NCBI RefSeq assembly: GCF_900182785.1
Contig: NZ_FXTS01000001.1
Location: 62,001 to 126,000, forward strand
DNA length: 64,000 nt
Origin: Oceanospirillum linum
GTDB taxonomy: Bacteria > Pseudomonadota > Gammaproteobacteria > Pseudomonadales > Halomonadaceae
Direction: 5' to 3'
Below, piece after piece: positions 54,657-63,872 of the stretch (positions within the stretch are counted from its first letter, which is position 1; each line of letters begins with the position of its first letter). The position numbers were made by a program, and so were the translations under genes. The notes under the pieces are model-generated. The model was not told where the DNA came from. It saw only the letters and a program-made list of their open reading frames with translations, and made no database searches.

Positions 54657-55274
54657 TGAGAGCGTCTCTTTATCTAAGGCTGTTCAGAAACAGTTTGACC
54701 AAGGAAATTCGTACTACCGGCTAAATTAAGCAGCCTGAGCTGCGCTTCACACATCAATGGCCGGATAAAAGTACAAAAGTTAAAAATACAACGATTGAAT
54801 GATCGTAACCTAACTAACACGGCCTTTACCCCAGGTTAAAGGAAGGCGGAACTCAGACAATAAAGCCCTCTTATCGTGCGTATTACAACTTTATATAGAG
54901 CACCTTTGTCAAGTGCTGCCTGAAAAGGGCGTATAAACTACCCCAGCAGAATACAGAGTTCCAGCCCCTGATTAAAAAAAGACTTTTTCTCATGCTAAAG
55001 CACCCACCTCAGCACAAGAAAGTCCGTCAATTCTGACCGTAGCACATTCCTAATGTATTACAGCAAACCAGATTCGGCCAGCTGCCTGAGAAAAAGCATT
55101 GCAATTCTTGCAGTTACGGCCCAATCTTAAAGTGACGGCAAGGGGGGAAGTCAACACAATGTTCGCCTGCTTTCTCTCTGTCCTGCCGGAAATATATCGC
55201 TCTGCCCCTAAATAAACTGGCCCCGAACCTGCAGGTGTTGTTCCGGTCAGATTTGTCGAACAAGGAGTGACAGC
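54657..55274. other. Long intergenic region between topA and gap
   Basis: No gene or known RNA family recognised. It must hold the divergent promoters. A TTGGTC / TAGATA pair close to topA is a possible sigma-70 promoter. Nothing else stands out. Confidence 0.35.
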
Positions 55275-56285
55275 ATGAAGGTAACCCGCGTTGCTATTAA
55301 TGGCTTTGGCCGTATCGGCCGCAATATTCTTCGCGCCTATTTCGAAGGACATCATTCGGATAACCTGGAGATCGTTGCCATCAACGATCTGGGTGATGCC
55401 GCAATCAATGCCCATCTGCTCCAGTATGACTCTGTGCACGGTCGCTTTACCTATGAGGTCAGCCATGACACTCATTCATTAACCGTTGATGGCCGCAGCA
55501 TCAGTGTTTTTGCCGAACGTGACCCGTCCCGGCTTCCCTGGCAGTCACTTGATATCGATGTTGTTTTGGAGTGCACAGGACTTTTTACTCAGCGTGAGAA
55601 AGCCGCAGCTCATATCAAAGCCGGTGCAAAAAAAGTTCTGATTTCTGCACCTTCGCCGGATGCTGACGCGACCATTGTCTTTGGCGTTAACGATCATATC
55701 CTTCACCCGGAGCACCAGGTCGTATCGAATGCCTCCTGCACCACAAATTGCTTGGCCCCTGTTGTTCAGGTTTTGCATGAACTCATGACGATTGAAAGCG
55801 GTATCATGACCACTATTCATGCCTATACCAACGATCAGCACCTTACTGACGTATATCACACTGACCCGTATCGCGCGCGCTCTGCCACGGCCTCCATGAT
55901 TCCCACAAAAACCGGAGCTGCTGCGGCCATTGGTCTTGTTATACCGGAGATGGCCGGAAAATTTGATGGACTGGCAGTTCGGGTACCCACAAACAATGTC
56001 TCTCTGGTAGACCTGAGCATCCAGGTCAAACAGCCTCTTACCGCTGAAGCCATCAACAAAGCCCTGGAGAAAGCCGCCCACCAATCGAAAGTCTTAGGCT
56101 ACAATGGACTACCGCTGGTCTCGATCGACTTTAATCACTGCCCGGATTCATCTGTATTCGATGGCAGCCATACCCGGGTTCAGGGTAATCTGGTTAAGGT
56201 GATGGCCTGGTATGACAATGAGTGGGGGTTCTCCAACCGAATGCTGGATACCACTCAAGCCTTAATGGCCGCAAAATCGTCATAA
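55275..56285 (+). CDS. gap: Glyceraldehyde-3-phosphate dehydrogenase, type I
   Basis: 336 residues. NAD-binding INGFGRIGRN, Asp-containing AINDLGD, catalytic SNASCTTNCLAP, and WYDNEWGFSNRM near the end. Erythrose-4-phosphate dehydrogenase is a close relative, but the AYTNDQHLTDVYH segment fits true GAPDH. Good SD AAGGAGTG. Upstream of pyk in the same direction but separated by a terminator, so related in pathway rather than one operon. Confidence 0.93.
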   Translation: MKVTRVAINGFGRIGRNILRAYFEGHHSDNLEIVAINDLGDAAINAHLLQYDSVHGRFTYEVSHDTHSLTVDGRSISVFAERDPSRLPWQSLDIDVVLECTGLFTQREKAAAHIKAGAKKVLISAPSPDADATIVFGVNDHILHPEHQVVSNASCTTNCLAPVVQVLHELMTIESGIMTTIHAYTNDQHLTDVYHTDPYRARSATASMIPTKTGAAAAIGLVIPEMAGKFDGLAVRVPTNNVSLVDLSIQVKQPLTAEAINKALEKAAHQSKVLGYNGLPLVSIDFNHCPDSSVFDGSHTRVQGNLVKVMAWYDNEWGFSNRMLDTTQALMAAKSS

Positions 56286-56320
56286 AAATAAGCTATACCA
56301 CTCACAGACTTACAAGCGAC

Positions 56321-56344
56321 AAGACCGGCGAAACGGGTCTTTTC
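56321..56344 (+). terminator. Intrinsic terminator after gap
   Basis: AAGACC / GGTCTT arms (56321-56326 / 56336-56341) and TTT after. Confidence 0.65.
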
Positions 56345-56505
56345 AGTAAAAAGATAAAGACCCACTCCGCCGTACCAAACAGATCAGGTTTACCCTAAAA
56401 GACATGATCATATCTGAATACATGCACGCAATAGACTGAAAAAATTGCACCCGGTTTCACCTGAAGGCTAAGCCTTTACCCTGTAAGATTAAGGAATCAC
56501 ATAGA

Positions 56506-57924
56506 ATGCGTAGAACTAAAATCGTTGCCACTCTGGGCCCTGCCACCGATGAAGCAGGTAAGCTGGCCCAGGTATTAGAATATGTCGATGTGGTACGCGT
56601 AAACTTTTCCCACGGCGATCCTGAAGAGCATCAGGCCCGTGTGGAAGCCGTTCGCAAAACGGCAAAAGAGATCGGCCGCTTTGTGGCCGTACTGGGCGAC
56701 CTGCAGGGACCGAAAATCCGTGTCGCACGCTTTAAAGATGGCCCGATAAAATTGGCCGTGGGTGATAAGTTCACTCTGAATATGAACCTTGAAAGAGATG
56801 CCGGCGACCAGAACCAGGTTGGTGTCGACTACCCTCAGTTGGCCGATGACGTAACATCCGGTGATACATTGCTACTGGATGACGGCCGGATTCAACTCAA
56901 AGTTGATGACGTCGTAAAGCCTGAGGTGATCTGTACGGTAACCGTTGGAGGAAAACTCTCCAACAACAAAGGCATCAACAAACAGGGTGGTGGCCTTTCA
57001 GCAGCGGCGCTGACCGAAAAAGATAAAAAAGATATTAAAACCGCCATCGCCCTGAATATGGACTACCTGGCTGTATCTTTCCCCCGTACCGGTGATGATA
57101 TGCGCGAAGCCCGCGCACTTTTAGGTAAAGCCGGGCAGGATATCAACCTGATCGCCAAAGTAGAGCGTGCTGAGTCTGTTGCGGACGAGGCGGTTATGAA
57201 TGACCTGATCCAGTCCTGCGAGGGAGTCATGGTTGCCCGTGGTGATCTCGGCGTTGAAATCGGTGACGCCCAGCTAATCGGCGTACAAAAAAAGCTGATT
57301 CAGCGGGCCCGCAGTCTGAATAAGGTCGTCATCACGGCAACTCAAATGATGGAGTCGATGATTACCAGCCCCCTGCCAACCCGCGCCGAAGTCTTTGATG
57401 TTGCCAACGCCGTTTTAGATGGCACCGATGCGGTAATGCTGTCAGCAGAAACCGCCGTTGGTGAATACCCTCTGGAAACGGTTCAGGCCATGGATCGTCT
57501 CTGTCGAGGCGCTGAACTGGAACGCATAACACAGCAATCCAACCACCGTATGCATGAAGATTTCAGCCACATCAACGAGGCTGTTGCTCTATCTGCCATG
57601 TACGCCGCCAACCACCTGCAGGGTGTTAAAGCCATCGTCTGTATGATACGATCCGGCCTCACCCCATTGCTAATGTCCCGTATCCGCTCAGGCTTACCGA
57701 TTTTTGCCTTTACGGCCCAGGAAAAGACTCAGAACCGTGTCGCTCTCTATCGGGGTGTTACAACCGTTCCGTTTAATCACGCAAGTGCTGATCCGGAGTC
57801 GATTAGCAAAGCCATTGAAGAGTTAAAACGACGTAATGTTGTCACTCAGGGCGACAATGTCATCTTCACTCGCGGTGATCACAACGGCACCCACACCCTG
57901 ACCATCGTCCAGATTGAAGATTAA
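56506..57924 (+). CDS. pyk: Pyruvate kinase
   Basis: 472 residues: RRTKIVATLGPATDE at the N terminus, NFSHGDPEEH, the ESVADEA...MVARGDLGVEIG active-site segment, and LSAETAVGEYP. It makes ATP and pyruvate from PEP at the end of glycolysis. Monocistronic, bounded by a strong terminator. Confidence 0.97.
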   Translation: MRRTKIVATLGPATDEAGKLAQVLEYVDVVRVNFSHGDPEEHQARVEAVRKTAKEIGRFVAVLGDLQGPKIRVARFKDGPIKLAVGDKFTLNMNLERDAGDQNQVGVDYPQLADDVTSGDTLLLDDGRIQLKVDDVVKPEVICTVTVGGKLSNNKGINKQGGGLSAAALTEKDKKDIKTAIALNMDYLAVSFPRTGDDMREARALLGKAGQDINLIAKVERAESVADEAVMNDLIQSCEGVMVARGDLGVEIGDAQLIGVQKKLIQRARSLNKVVITATQMMESMITSPLPTRAEVFDVANAVLDGTDAVMLSAETAVGEYPLETVQAMDRLCRGAELERITQQSNHRMHEDFSHINEAVALSAMYAANHLQGVKAIVCMIRSGLTPLLMSRIRSGLPIFAFTAQEKTQNRVALYRGVTTVPFNHASADPESISKAIEELKRRNVVTQGDNVIFTRGDHNGTHTLTIVQIED

Positions 57925-57975
57925 TTTCCGGTAGATCAGACAAAAAAACAAACCAAATCCCTCCCCCCGAAAAAC

Positions 57976-58007
57976 AAAAAGCGCTGAGAAAAATCAGCGC
58001 TTTTTTT
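57976..58007. terminator. Intrinsic terminator after pyk
   Basis: AAAAAGCGCTGA / TCAGCGCTTTTT arms 57976-57987 / 57994-58005, with extra T to 58007. Confidence 0.92.
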
Positions 58008-58165
58008 ATGCCTTAAAAATGGGCGCAACCTGCTTCAGCTATGGGTTTTCTGCCTTTTTCATGTGCACGTCATAAAAATGATATAGAGCACTAAACAAAC
58101 CATCACAAAACATTTGTATTCTAACAACAGATACAAAAAGCCATATCTTCGGCAAAAATTAACCC

Positions 58166-58204
58166 TTGAAAGAAAAAATCGGGCACGTTATTGTATAAAT
58201 ATAC
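58166..58204 (+). promoter_or_regulatory. ectA promoter with overlapping palindrome (EctR-type operator?)
   Basis: -35 TTGAAA (58166-58171), 17-nt spacer, -10 TATTGT (58189-58194). A perfect 12-bp palindrome GTATA-AA-TATAC (58193-58204) begins in the -10, where a MarR-type repressor such as EctR would block transcription. Confidence 0.55.
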
Positions 58205-58225
58205 TTTGAACCCTAAACAAATATT

Positions 58226-58732
58226 ATGAATAGTGACATTAGCGACTCGATTAGATTTACCCAACCCGAATTAAAGGATGGTCTTGCAGTTACAGACCTT
58301 ATCCAAAACTCACCTCCTCTCGATCTCAACTCAAGTTACTGCTACATGTTGTGCTGCTCCCTCTGGGCAGAAACATCTGTATGTACCTGGGATGGCGATA
58401 AATTGATTGGCTTTGTTTCAGCCTTCATCCGCCCGGATCAACCTGAGGCTCTTTTCATCTGGCAGGTTGCTGTGCACGAGAGTGCACGCGGCAAACAGCT
58501 GGCAAAGCGTATGATCCTTGAGATCCTGAAGCGCCCGTCCAGTCAACCTGCAACCGTTCTGCACACCACAATATCACCGGATAACACTGCGTCCTGGCGT
58601 ATGTTCGCCGGCCTGACCCGCGCTCTGGAATGCGAATCACGTACTTTCGATTTCCTGGATAAAGAGCTGCACTTCCACGGCCTGCATGAATCCGAAGAGC
58701 TGCTAGAGATCGGACCTTTCCGGCACCCGTAA
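58226..58732 (+). CDS. ectA: L-2,4-diaminobutyrate N-acetyltransferase EctA
   Basis: 168 residues, GNAT fold. The family motifs LNSSYCYMLCCSLWAETSV (substrate loop) and VAVHESARGKQLAKRM (acetyl-CoA P-loop-like Q/RxxGxG/A) are present. It makes N-gamma-acetyl-diaminobutyrate, step two of ectoine synthesis. Typical EctA length. Promoter and palindrome precede it; ectB follows after 104 nt. Confidence 0.96.
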   Translation: MNSDISDSIRFTQPELKDGLAVTDLIQNSPPLDLNSSYCYMLCCSLWAETSVCTWDGDKLIGFVSAFIRPDQPEALFIWQVAVHESARGKQLAKRMILEILKRPSSQPATVLHTTISPDNTASWRMFAGLTRALECESRTFDFLDKELHFHGLHESEELLEIGPFRHP

Positions 58733-58836
58733 GCCCGGAAGAGCTATGGGCATAGCGCCCGTCCTTTTGAAGCCTGACCACCCCCGGCCAGGCGCGCAGC
58801 TAACACCCGATATCAAAAAATTTAAAACTGGAGCAC

Positions 58837-60108
58837 ATGATGATTTTTAAAGAGTATGAGTCCGAAGTTCAGAGCTATTCACGTTCTTTCCCTGTTGTTT
58901 TCACCCAGGCGAAAGGCAGCAAACTGTTCGATGAGAATGGCAATGAGTATCTTGATTTTCTGGCCGGTGCCGGCTCACTGAACTATGGCCACAACAACCC
59001 AATCCTGAAAGAAAGCCTGATTGAGTATATCCAGAACGACGGCGTTGCCCACGGTCTGGATATGCACACAGAGGCTAAGGCAGGCTTCCTGGAGGCCTTC
59101 CGCGACATTATTCTGAAGCCGCGCGATCTGGATCATAAAGTCATGTTTACCGGCCCAACCGGTGCAAACTGTGTTGAAGCAGCCCTGAAGCTGGCTCGCA
59201 AAGTCACCGGCCGCCACAACATTGTCTCTTTTACCAACGGCTTCCATGGTTGCACTCTGGGCGCACTGGCAGCCACAGGCAACAGCCATCATCGTGGCGG
59301 TGCAGGCCAGCCTCTTAGCGGTGTGACTCGCTTGCCATATGATGGCTACCTGGGTGACAACTTTAATACCCTAGAGCTGTTCAAAAAAATGCTGACCGAC
59401 AATTCAAGCGGCCTGGATATGCCTGCTGCCGTCATTCTTGAAATTGTACAAGGTGAAGGCGGTCTGAATACTGCGTCCGGTAAGTGGCTGAAAGAGTTGT
59501 CTATGATCTGTAAAGAGCATGGCATTCTGTTTATCGCCGATGACATTCAGGCAGGCTGTGGCCGTACAGGCACCTTCTTCAGCTTTGATCAGTTTGATAT
59601 CAAACCGGACATTATTACACTGTCTAAATCCCTGAGTGCCTTTGGTCTGCCATTTGCCGTTACTCTGTTTGACCGCAAGCTTGATATCTGGAAGCCAGGT
59701 GAACACAACGGTACTTTCCGGGGCAATAACCACGCTTTTGTCACGGCGAAAAAAGCTCTGGAAACTTACTGGGCTGATGACAAATTCGCAAGCCATATTC
59801 ATGCCCGCAGCGAACAGCTGAAACTGGCGCTGAATAAGATTTGCGATAACTATCCTGAACTGTATCGCAAAGGTCGCGGCCTGATGCAGGGTATCTGCTG
59901 CCCATCAGGTGATATCGCCGACGATATCACCTCACTGTGCTTTAAAGAAAACCTGATTATTGAAACCAGTGGACCTGAGGGTGAGGTTGTTAAGTGCTTC
60001 CCGCCACTGACGGTTTCAGAAGAAGAGATGGCACACGGCCTGAATATTCTTGAGCAAGCTTTCGATCAGTACTTCAGCGCCCACATGGAGCTGAAAAAAG
60101 CCAGCTAA
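58837..60108 (+). CDS. ectB: Diaminobutyrate--2-oxoglutarate aminotransferase EctB
   Basis: 423-residue PLP class III aminotransferase. MMIFKEYESEVQSYSRSFPVVF at the start, GxxHGCTLGALAATG, DDIQAGCGRTGTFFSF (PLP Asp), and LSKSLSAFGLP with the Schiff-base Lys. It makes diaminobutyrate from aspartate semialdehyde, step one of ectoine synthesis. GGAG precedes two adjacent ATG codons (58837 and 58840). Confidence 0.96.
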   Translation: MMIFKEYESEVQSYSRSFPVVFTQAKGSKLFDENGNEYLDFLAGAGSLNYGHNNPILKESLIEYIQNDGVAHGLDMHTEAKAGFLEAFRDIILKPRDLDHKVMFTGPTGANCVEAALKLARKVTGRHNIVSFTNGFHGCTLGALAATGNSHHRGGAGQPLSGVTRLPYDGYLGDNFNTLELFKKMLTDNSSGLDMPAAVILEIVQGEGGLNTASGKWLKELSMICKEHGILFIADDIQAGCGRTGTFFSFDQFDIKPDIITLSKSLSAFGLPFAVTLFDRKLDIWKPGEHNGTFRGNNHAFVTAKKALETYWADDKFASHIHARSEQLKLALNKICDNYPELYRKGRGLMQGICCPSGDIADDITSLCFKENLIIETSGPEGEVVKCFPPLTVSEEEMAHGLNILEQAFDQYFSAHMELKKAS

Positions 60109-60126
60109 GGCTAATTTCAGCAAGCG

Positions 60127-60156
60127 AAAAAAGAGCCGCCCAAGGCGGCTCTTTTT
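60127..60156 (+). terminator. Strong intrinsic terminator between ectB and ectC
   Basis: GAGCCGCC / GGCGGCTC perfect 8-bp GC-rich arms (60133-60140 / 60144-60151) with a 3-nt loop, A6 before and TTTTT after. It lies 25 nt past ectB and 120 nt before ectC. Confidence 0.9.
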
Positions 60157-60277
60157 GTTAAAGGCTACCGCGATACCGGCCAGCCTGCTTTAAGCTAACG
60201 CTTTATAGCTTATGGTAAAGTAACGTCTAATAAACGATTGTTCGTTTTCTGTTTATTTCATTTTTTGAGGTATTAAC

Positions 60278-60682
60278 ATGATTGTTCGTCAACTGCAGGA
60301 AGTAGAAAAAACCGATCGCTGCGTAACATCCGATAACTGGAAAAGCGTTCGTATGTCCCTGAAAAATGATGGTATGGGCTTCTCTTTCCATATCACGACT
60401 ATTTTTGCAGGTACTGAAACACCGATTCACTATCAGAATCACCTGGAAACCGTTTACTGCATCAGCGGCTACGGAGAAGTAGAAACCCTTGATGATGGCA
60501 AGATCTACCCAATCAGCCCAGGCACCATCTATATTCTGGACAAGCATGACAAACATTTGCTGCGCGCCCACGAAGGCGAAGACATTGTATTCGCCTGTGC
60601 ATTCAATCCGCCACTGAACGGCAAAGAAGTTCATGACGAGAATGGTGTATACCCTCTGGAAGCAGAAGAGGTTGCAGAATAA
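60278..60682 (+). CDS. ectC: L-ectoine synthase EctC
   Basis: 134-residue cupin that cyclises N-gamma-acetyl-diaminobutyrate to ectoine. Family segments DNWKSVRMSLKNDGMGFSFH, the metal-binding NHLETVYCISGYGEVE (Glu) and LDKHDKHLLRA (His). TGAGG lies before the ATG. A terminator separates it from ectB, so it probably has its own promoter in the 120-nt leader. No ectD hydroxylase or dedicated aspartokinase follows. Confidence 0.96.
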   Translation: MIVRQLQEVEKTDRCVTSDNWKSVRMSLKNDGMGFSFHITTIFAGTETPIHYQNHLETVYCISGYGEVETLDDGKIYPISPGTIYILDKHDKHLLRAHEGEDIVFACAFNPPLNGKEVHDENGVYPLEAEEVAE

Positions 60683-60706
60683 TCTCTGGTCATTCTGTAT
60701 ATCGGT

Positions 60707-60739
60707 AAAAAAGCCGCTGACTCAGGTCAGCGGCTTTTT
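60707..60739. terminator. Bidirectional intrinsic terminator after ectC
   Basis: AAAAAGCCGCTGA / TCAGCGGCTTTTT arms (60708-60720 / 60727-60739), loop CTCAGG. It also serves the leftward RarD-like gene. Confidence 0.92.
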
Positions 60740-60768
60740 AGTATCCCTTTACTTTCACCTTATAACAA

Positions 60769-61665
60769 TCAGGCCTGATCAGAGACAGGATAACGCCTTG
60801 AACGCCACACCTTCTGCGCCCCTTCAATCACCAGTAACCCTACAGCCGCCCAGATAGCGATATACGTCAGCCACTCATGCTCAGCGATACTCTCCCCCAG
60901 CAGCAGCGAGACAAACACCAGCAACACAGGCTCAAGGTAGCTCAACAGGCCAAACAGACTGAAGGTCAGCAACTTAGCCGATAACAGATAGAAGATCAGC
61001 GCCAGCGCACTGATAAGCCCAAGACCAATAACCAACCACCAGAGTGATTCATTGTCGGAAAAAGCGACGGCATCACCTTCAATCAATGCAAACCAAACCG
61101 CCACAGGCAAAAGCAAAAACATATCACACCAGATGCCCCCAAGATGATCATTGCCCTGCCAGCGGCGCAGCAGAAAATAAAACGGGTAACCGAGTGCCAC
61201 GACAAAGGTTTCCCAGGAAACACCTCCTGTTTGCCAAACCTGATTCGCAACCCCGACTAAGGCAGCCACTACCGCTAAAATCCGCAGAAAGGACAGCTGC
61301 TCCTTATAAACAAACCGCCCAAGAACAACCATCACCAGAGGCATCATAAAGTACCCCAGGGAAACCGGCAGCCCCCGGCCATTAACCGGCGCCCACATAA
61401 AGATCCATAACTGAACCCCCACCAGAAGGGCAGACAACGGCAGACCAACCCATAGCAGGGGACGCCGCTTTACCTCATTAAACAGAGATACCACCAGGCG
61501 CCACTCACCACTTAGCCACAGATAAAGGCTAACACCAGGCAATGTGAGCAACATCCTCCAGCCAAAAATCTGCTCAGCATCCAGCGGGCTCAACCAGACC
61601 GGATAATAGTAGAGTAAGGCAAACATAAACGCAGAAGACAGTAATAACGTCACACCATTTGCCAC
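60769..61665 (-). CDS. rarD: RarD/EamA-family DMT transporter
   Basis: 298 residues, about ten membrane helices in the EamA repeat pattern. RarD-like segments are FGWRMLLTLPG near the start, QLWIFMWAPVNGRGLPVSLGYF, and SLFGLLSYLEPVLLVFVSLLLGE. Members export or import amino acids or chloramphenicol-like compounds; here the substrate is unknown. GTG 61665 has a full AGGAGG 6 nt upstream; the extended frame from 61767 is not favoured. Its place between ectC and ectR is suggestive but it reads the other way. Confidence 0.85.
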   Translation of the reverse strand: MANGVTLLLSSAFMFALLYYYPVWLSPLDAEQIFGWRMLLTLPGVSLYLWLSGEWRLVVSLFNEVKRRPLLWVGLPLSALLVGVQLWIFMWAPVNGRGLPVSLGYFMMPLVMVVLGRFVYKEQLSFLRILAVVAALVGVANQVWQTGGVSWETFVVALGYPFYFLLRRWQGNDHLGGIWCDMFLLLPVAVWFALIEGDAVAFSDNESLWWLVIGLGLISALALIFYLLSAKLLTFSLFGLLSYLEPVLLVFVSLLLGESIAEHEWLTYIAIWAAVGLLVIEGAQKVWRSRRYPVSDQA

Positions 61666-62031
61666 AATCAACCTCCTGAATCTTTTCCGGAAAATATCAA
61701 AGAAAAGAATATTAGTACCCTGATAAGTAAAAGCGGCGATATTAACAGCTTTCTGGCAAAGAGACATGAAATCTATAAATATCGTTTATTTTTCAACAAG
61801 TTAATTATATTCTCCGCGAGAAATAGCATAGCGCACGAAAAAAAAATTACGCCCCGGAAAAACACCGCTCAACAATAGTCAGTCTACGGGCTTTATTTGA
61901 CATTTATTTCGGGTAATCTGAGCAGTTTGGGCTAGCTAATGTGCCCAAACCCGTTATCATTGCGGGCTAGGGCATAAATCCTTGCAAAGCATCTATTTAT
62001 AGACTCACAAACAGGTAATTTAAGAAGACTC
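61666..62031. other. Divergent promoter region of rarD-like and ectR
   Basis: No gene. A TTGACA hexamer lies at about 61898-61903 on the plus strand and could belong to the ectR promoter, but no good -10 follows at 17 nt. Nothing else was recognised. Confidence 0.35.
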
Positions 62032-62514
62032 ATGCAATCGTACGAAGAAGTTCTTGTGGCTATCCGCCAAATTATTCGCGGTATCGATCTACATTCCAGA
62101 AAGCTTAATAAAAGCACTGGCCTGACCGGTCCGCAGCTGGTTATTCTGCAGGAACTTGAGAAAGGTGGTGAACACTACACTATCCGTCAGCTGTCTCAAA
62201 TGGTGAATCTGAGCCAAGCCACGGTAACCACCATTCTGGATCGTCTTGAAGCTAAGGGACTGGTGGTTCGTCAGCGCAGCACTATCGATAAGCGCAAAGT
62301 GCACGTATTGCTGACCGACAAGGGCAACGAACTGTTGAGTGACTCTCCAACAGCCCTGCAGGAAGAGTTTATTACCAAGTTTCAGAGCCTTGAGAGCTGG
62401 GAGCAAAACTTACTGCTGTCCTCAGTACAGCGCATTGCCCAGATGATGAATGCTGAAAAACTGGACGCGGCCCCGTATCTGGAAGTCAGCAGCTTCACTC
62501 AGGAAAAGAAATAA
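62032..62514 (+). CDS. ectR: MarR-family regulator EctR
   Basis: 160 residues with a wHTH typical of MarR proteins: LQELEKGGEHYTIRQLSQMVNLSQATVTTILDRLEAKGLV then the wing RQRSTIDKRKVHVLLT. It lies close to ectABC and matches EctR, the repressor of ectoine genes in halophilic methylotrophs. Usually ectR precedes ectA; here it is downstream and separated by a transporter gene. The likely target is the palindrome overlapping the ectA -10. Confidence 0.85.
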   Translation: MQSYEEVLVAIRQIIRGIDLHSRKLNKSTGLTGPQLVILQELEKGGEHYTIRQLSQMVNLSQATVTTILDRLEAKGLVVRQRSTIDKRKVHVLLTDKGNELLSDSPTALQEEFITKFQSLESWEQNLLLSSVQRIAQMMNAEKLDAAPYLEVSSFTQEKK

Positions 62515-62720
62515 CAGAATCCCGGTACTTTTCCCTTTCAAGGTGAAGATTAAAAGTACCTGGGATAATAAAACAAACACCTCAGATAATCGCTCCGATA
62601 AAGACGACGCCAACTACAACACTGACCCACAGTGCCACCCCGCCTGTAGATTAGCAGTGCACCTGTAGCCCGCGTCGTTTTTTGTTGCCTCTCTTCAGAT
62701 CGATAATACAGGTTGCCGCT

Positions 62721-63872
62721 ATGGAACAACTTAATGCACCACAGGGCCAGTTCAATCTCAATCGCTTTCCTGTGAAGCCTAAAGACACCTTACGCGCCTG
62801 GGATGCAGCCGATGAGTATATCCTGAAGCATCTGGATAATAGCCTGATCGCCACCGACGGCAACATCCTGATCATGAATGACAGCTTTGGCGCACTCAGC
62901 ACAGCCCTCGCCCATGCAAAGCCAACTATGCTGAGTGACTCCTACCTGGCGGAGCAAGGTTTAAAGCAGAATCTGGAACAAAATGACATTACCCCAGGTC
63001 AGGTCTGTTTTATCAATAGCCTGCAAACACCAGAAAAACCACTGGATCTGGTACTCATAAAAATTCCGAAAAGCCATGCAATGCTGGAAGAACAGCTACA
63101 CCGTATCCGCCCTTTTATCCGCCCCAGCACCATTATCATCGCCGGCGCAATGAGCAAGATGATTCATACCAACACCCTCAGACTGTTTGAGCGTATCATC
63201 GGCCCGACCAAAACATCTCTGGCGGTCAAAAAGGCCCGCCTGATCTTTTCCGATGTAGAAGAGATGAGTTTGCCGGAGAACCCCTATCCGCTGACGCTGG
63301 ATCTGAAAGGCGAGCAGTTTACCCGTAACCACTATACCCTGAGCAACCACGCCAATGTTTTCTCACGCGAGAGCATGGATATCGGCTCCCGCTTCTTTCT
63401 GCAAACTCTACAGCAGGAAAATATCGCATCTGATGAAGCCTTATCCATTATCGATCTGGGTTGCGGCAACGGTGTTGTCGGTCTTATCGCTGCAGAGCAT
63501 TTCCCTAACGCACACCTGCATTTTGTTGATGAGTCCTATATGGCTGTGGATTCTGCACGCATCAACTTTCAGCGCGCCTTCCCGGAACGGGAAGCCTGCT
63601 TCACCGCTACCGACTGCCTTTCCGGACTTGAAGCCAATAGCGCAGATCTAATTCTGAATAACCCACCCTTCCACCAGCAGAATGTGGTGGGCGACTTTAT
63701 CGCCCAACAGATGTTCAGAGAGTCCAAAAAGGTACTCAAAAAAGGCGGTGCCCTTTGGGTCGTTGGCAACCGACACCTTGGCTATCACACAGCACTCAAG
63801 CGCCTGATGGGTAACTGCACTCTGGTCGCCGGAAATAAGAAGTTTGTGGTACTGAAAGCGGTTAAACGGTGA
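62721..63872 (+). CDS. rlmG: 23S rRNA (guanine(1835)-N2)-methyltransferase RlmG
   Basis: 383 residues. An N-terminal degenerate methyltransferase half (LRAWDAADEYILKHL) and a C-terminal SAM fold with IIDLGCGNGVVGLIAAEHF (motif I) and NNPPFHQ (NPPY-type catalytic motif), exactly the RlmG/RsmC layout. It methylates G1835 of 23S rRNA. ATG 62721 fits E. coli RlmG; a TTG at 62682 would add 13 residues. The last 128 nt of the window after it contain no recognised feature. Confidence 0.93.
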   Translation: MEQLNAPQGQFNLNRFPVKPKDTLRAWDAADEYILKHLDNSLIATDGNILIMNDSFGALSTALAHAKPTMLSDSYLAEQGLKQNLEQNDITPGQVCFINSLQTPEKPLDLVLIKIPKSHAMLEEQLHRIRPFIRPSTIIIAGAMSKMIHTNTLRLFERIIGPTKTSLAVKKARLIFSDVEEMSLPENPYPLTLDLKGEQFTRNHYTLSNHANVFSRESMDIGSRFFLQTLQQENIASDEALSIIDLGCGNGVVGLIAAEHFPNAHLHFVDESYMAVDSARINFQRAFPEREACFTATDCLSGLEANSADLILNNPPFHQQNVVGDFIAQQMFRESKKVLKKGGALWVVGNRHLGYHTALKRLMGNCTLVAGNKKFVVLKAVKR

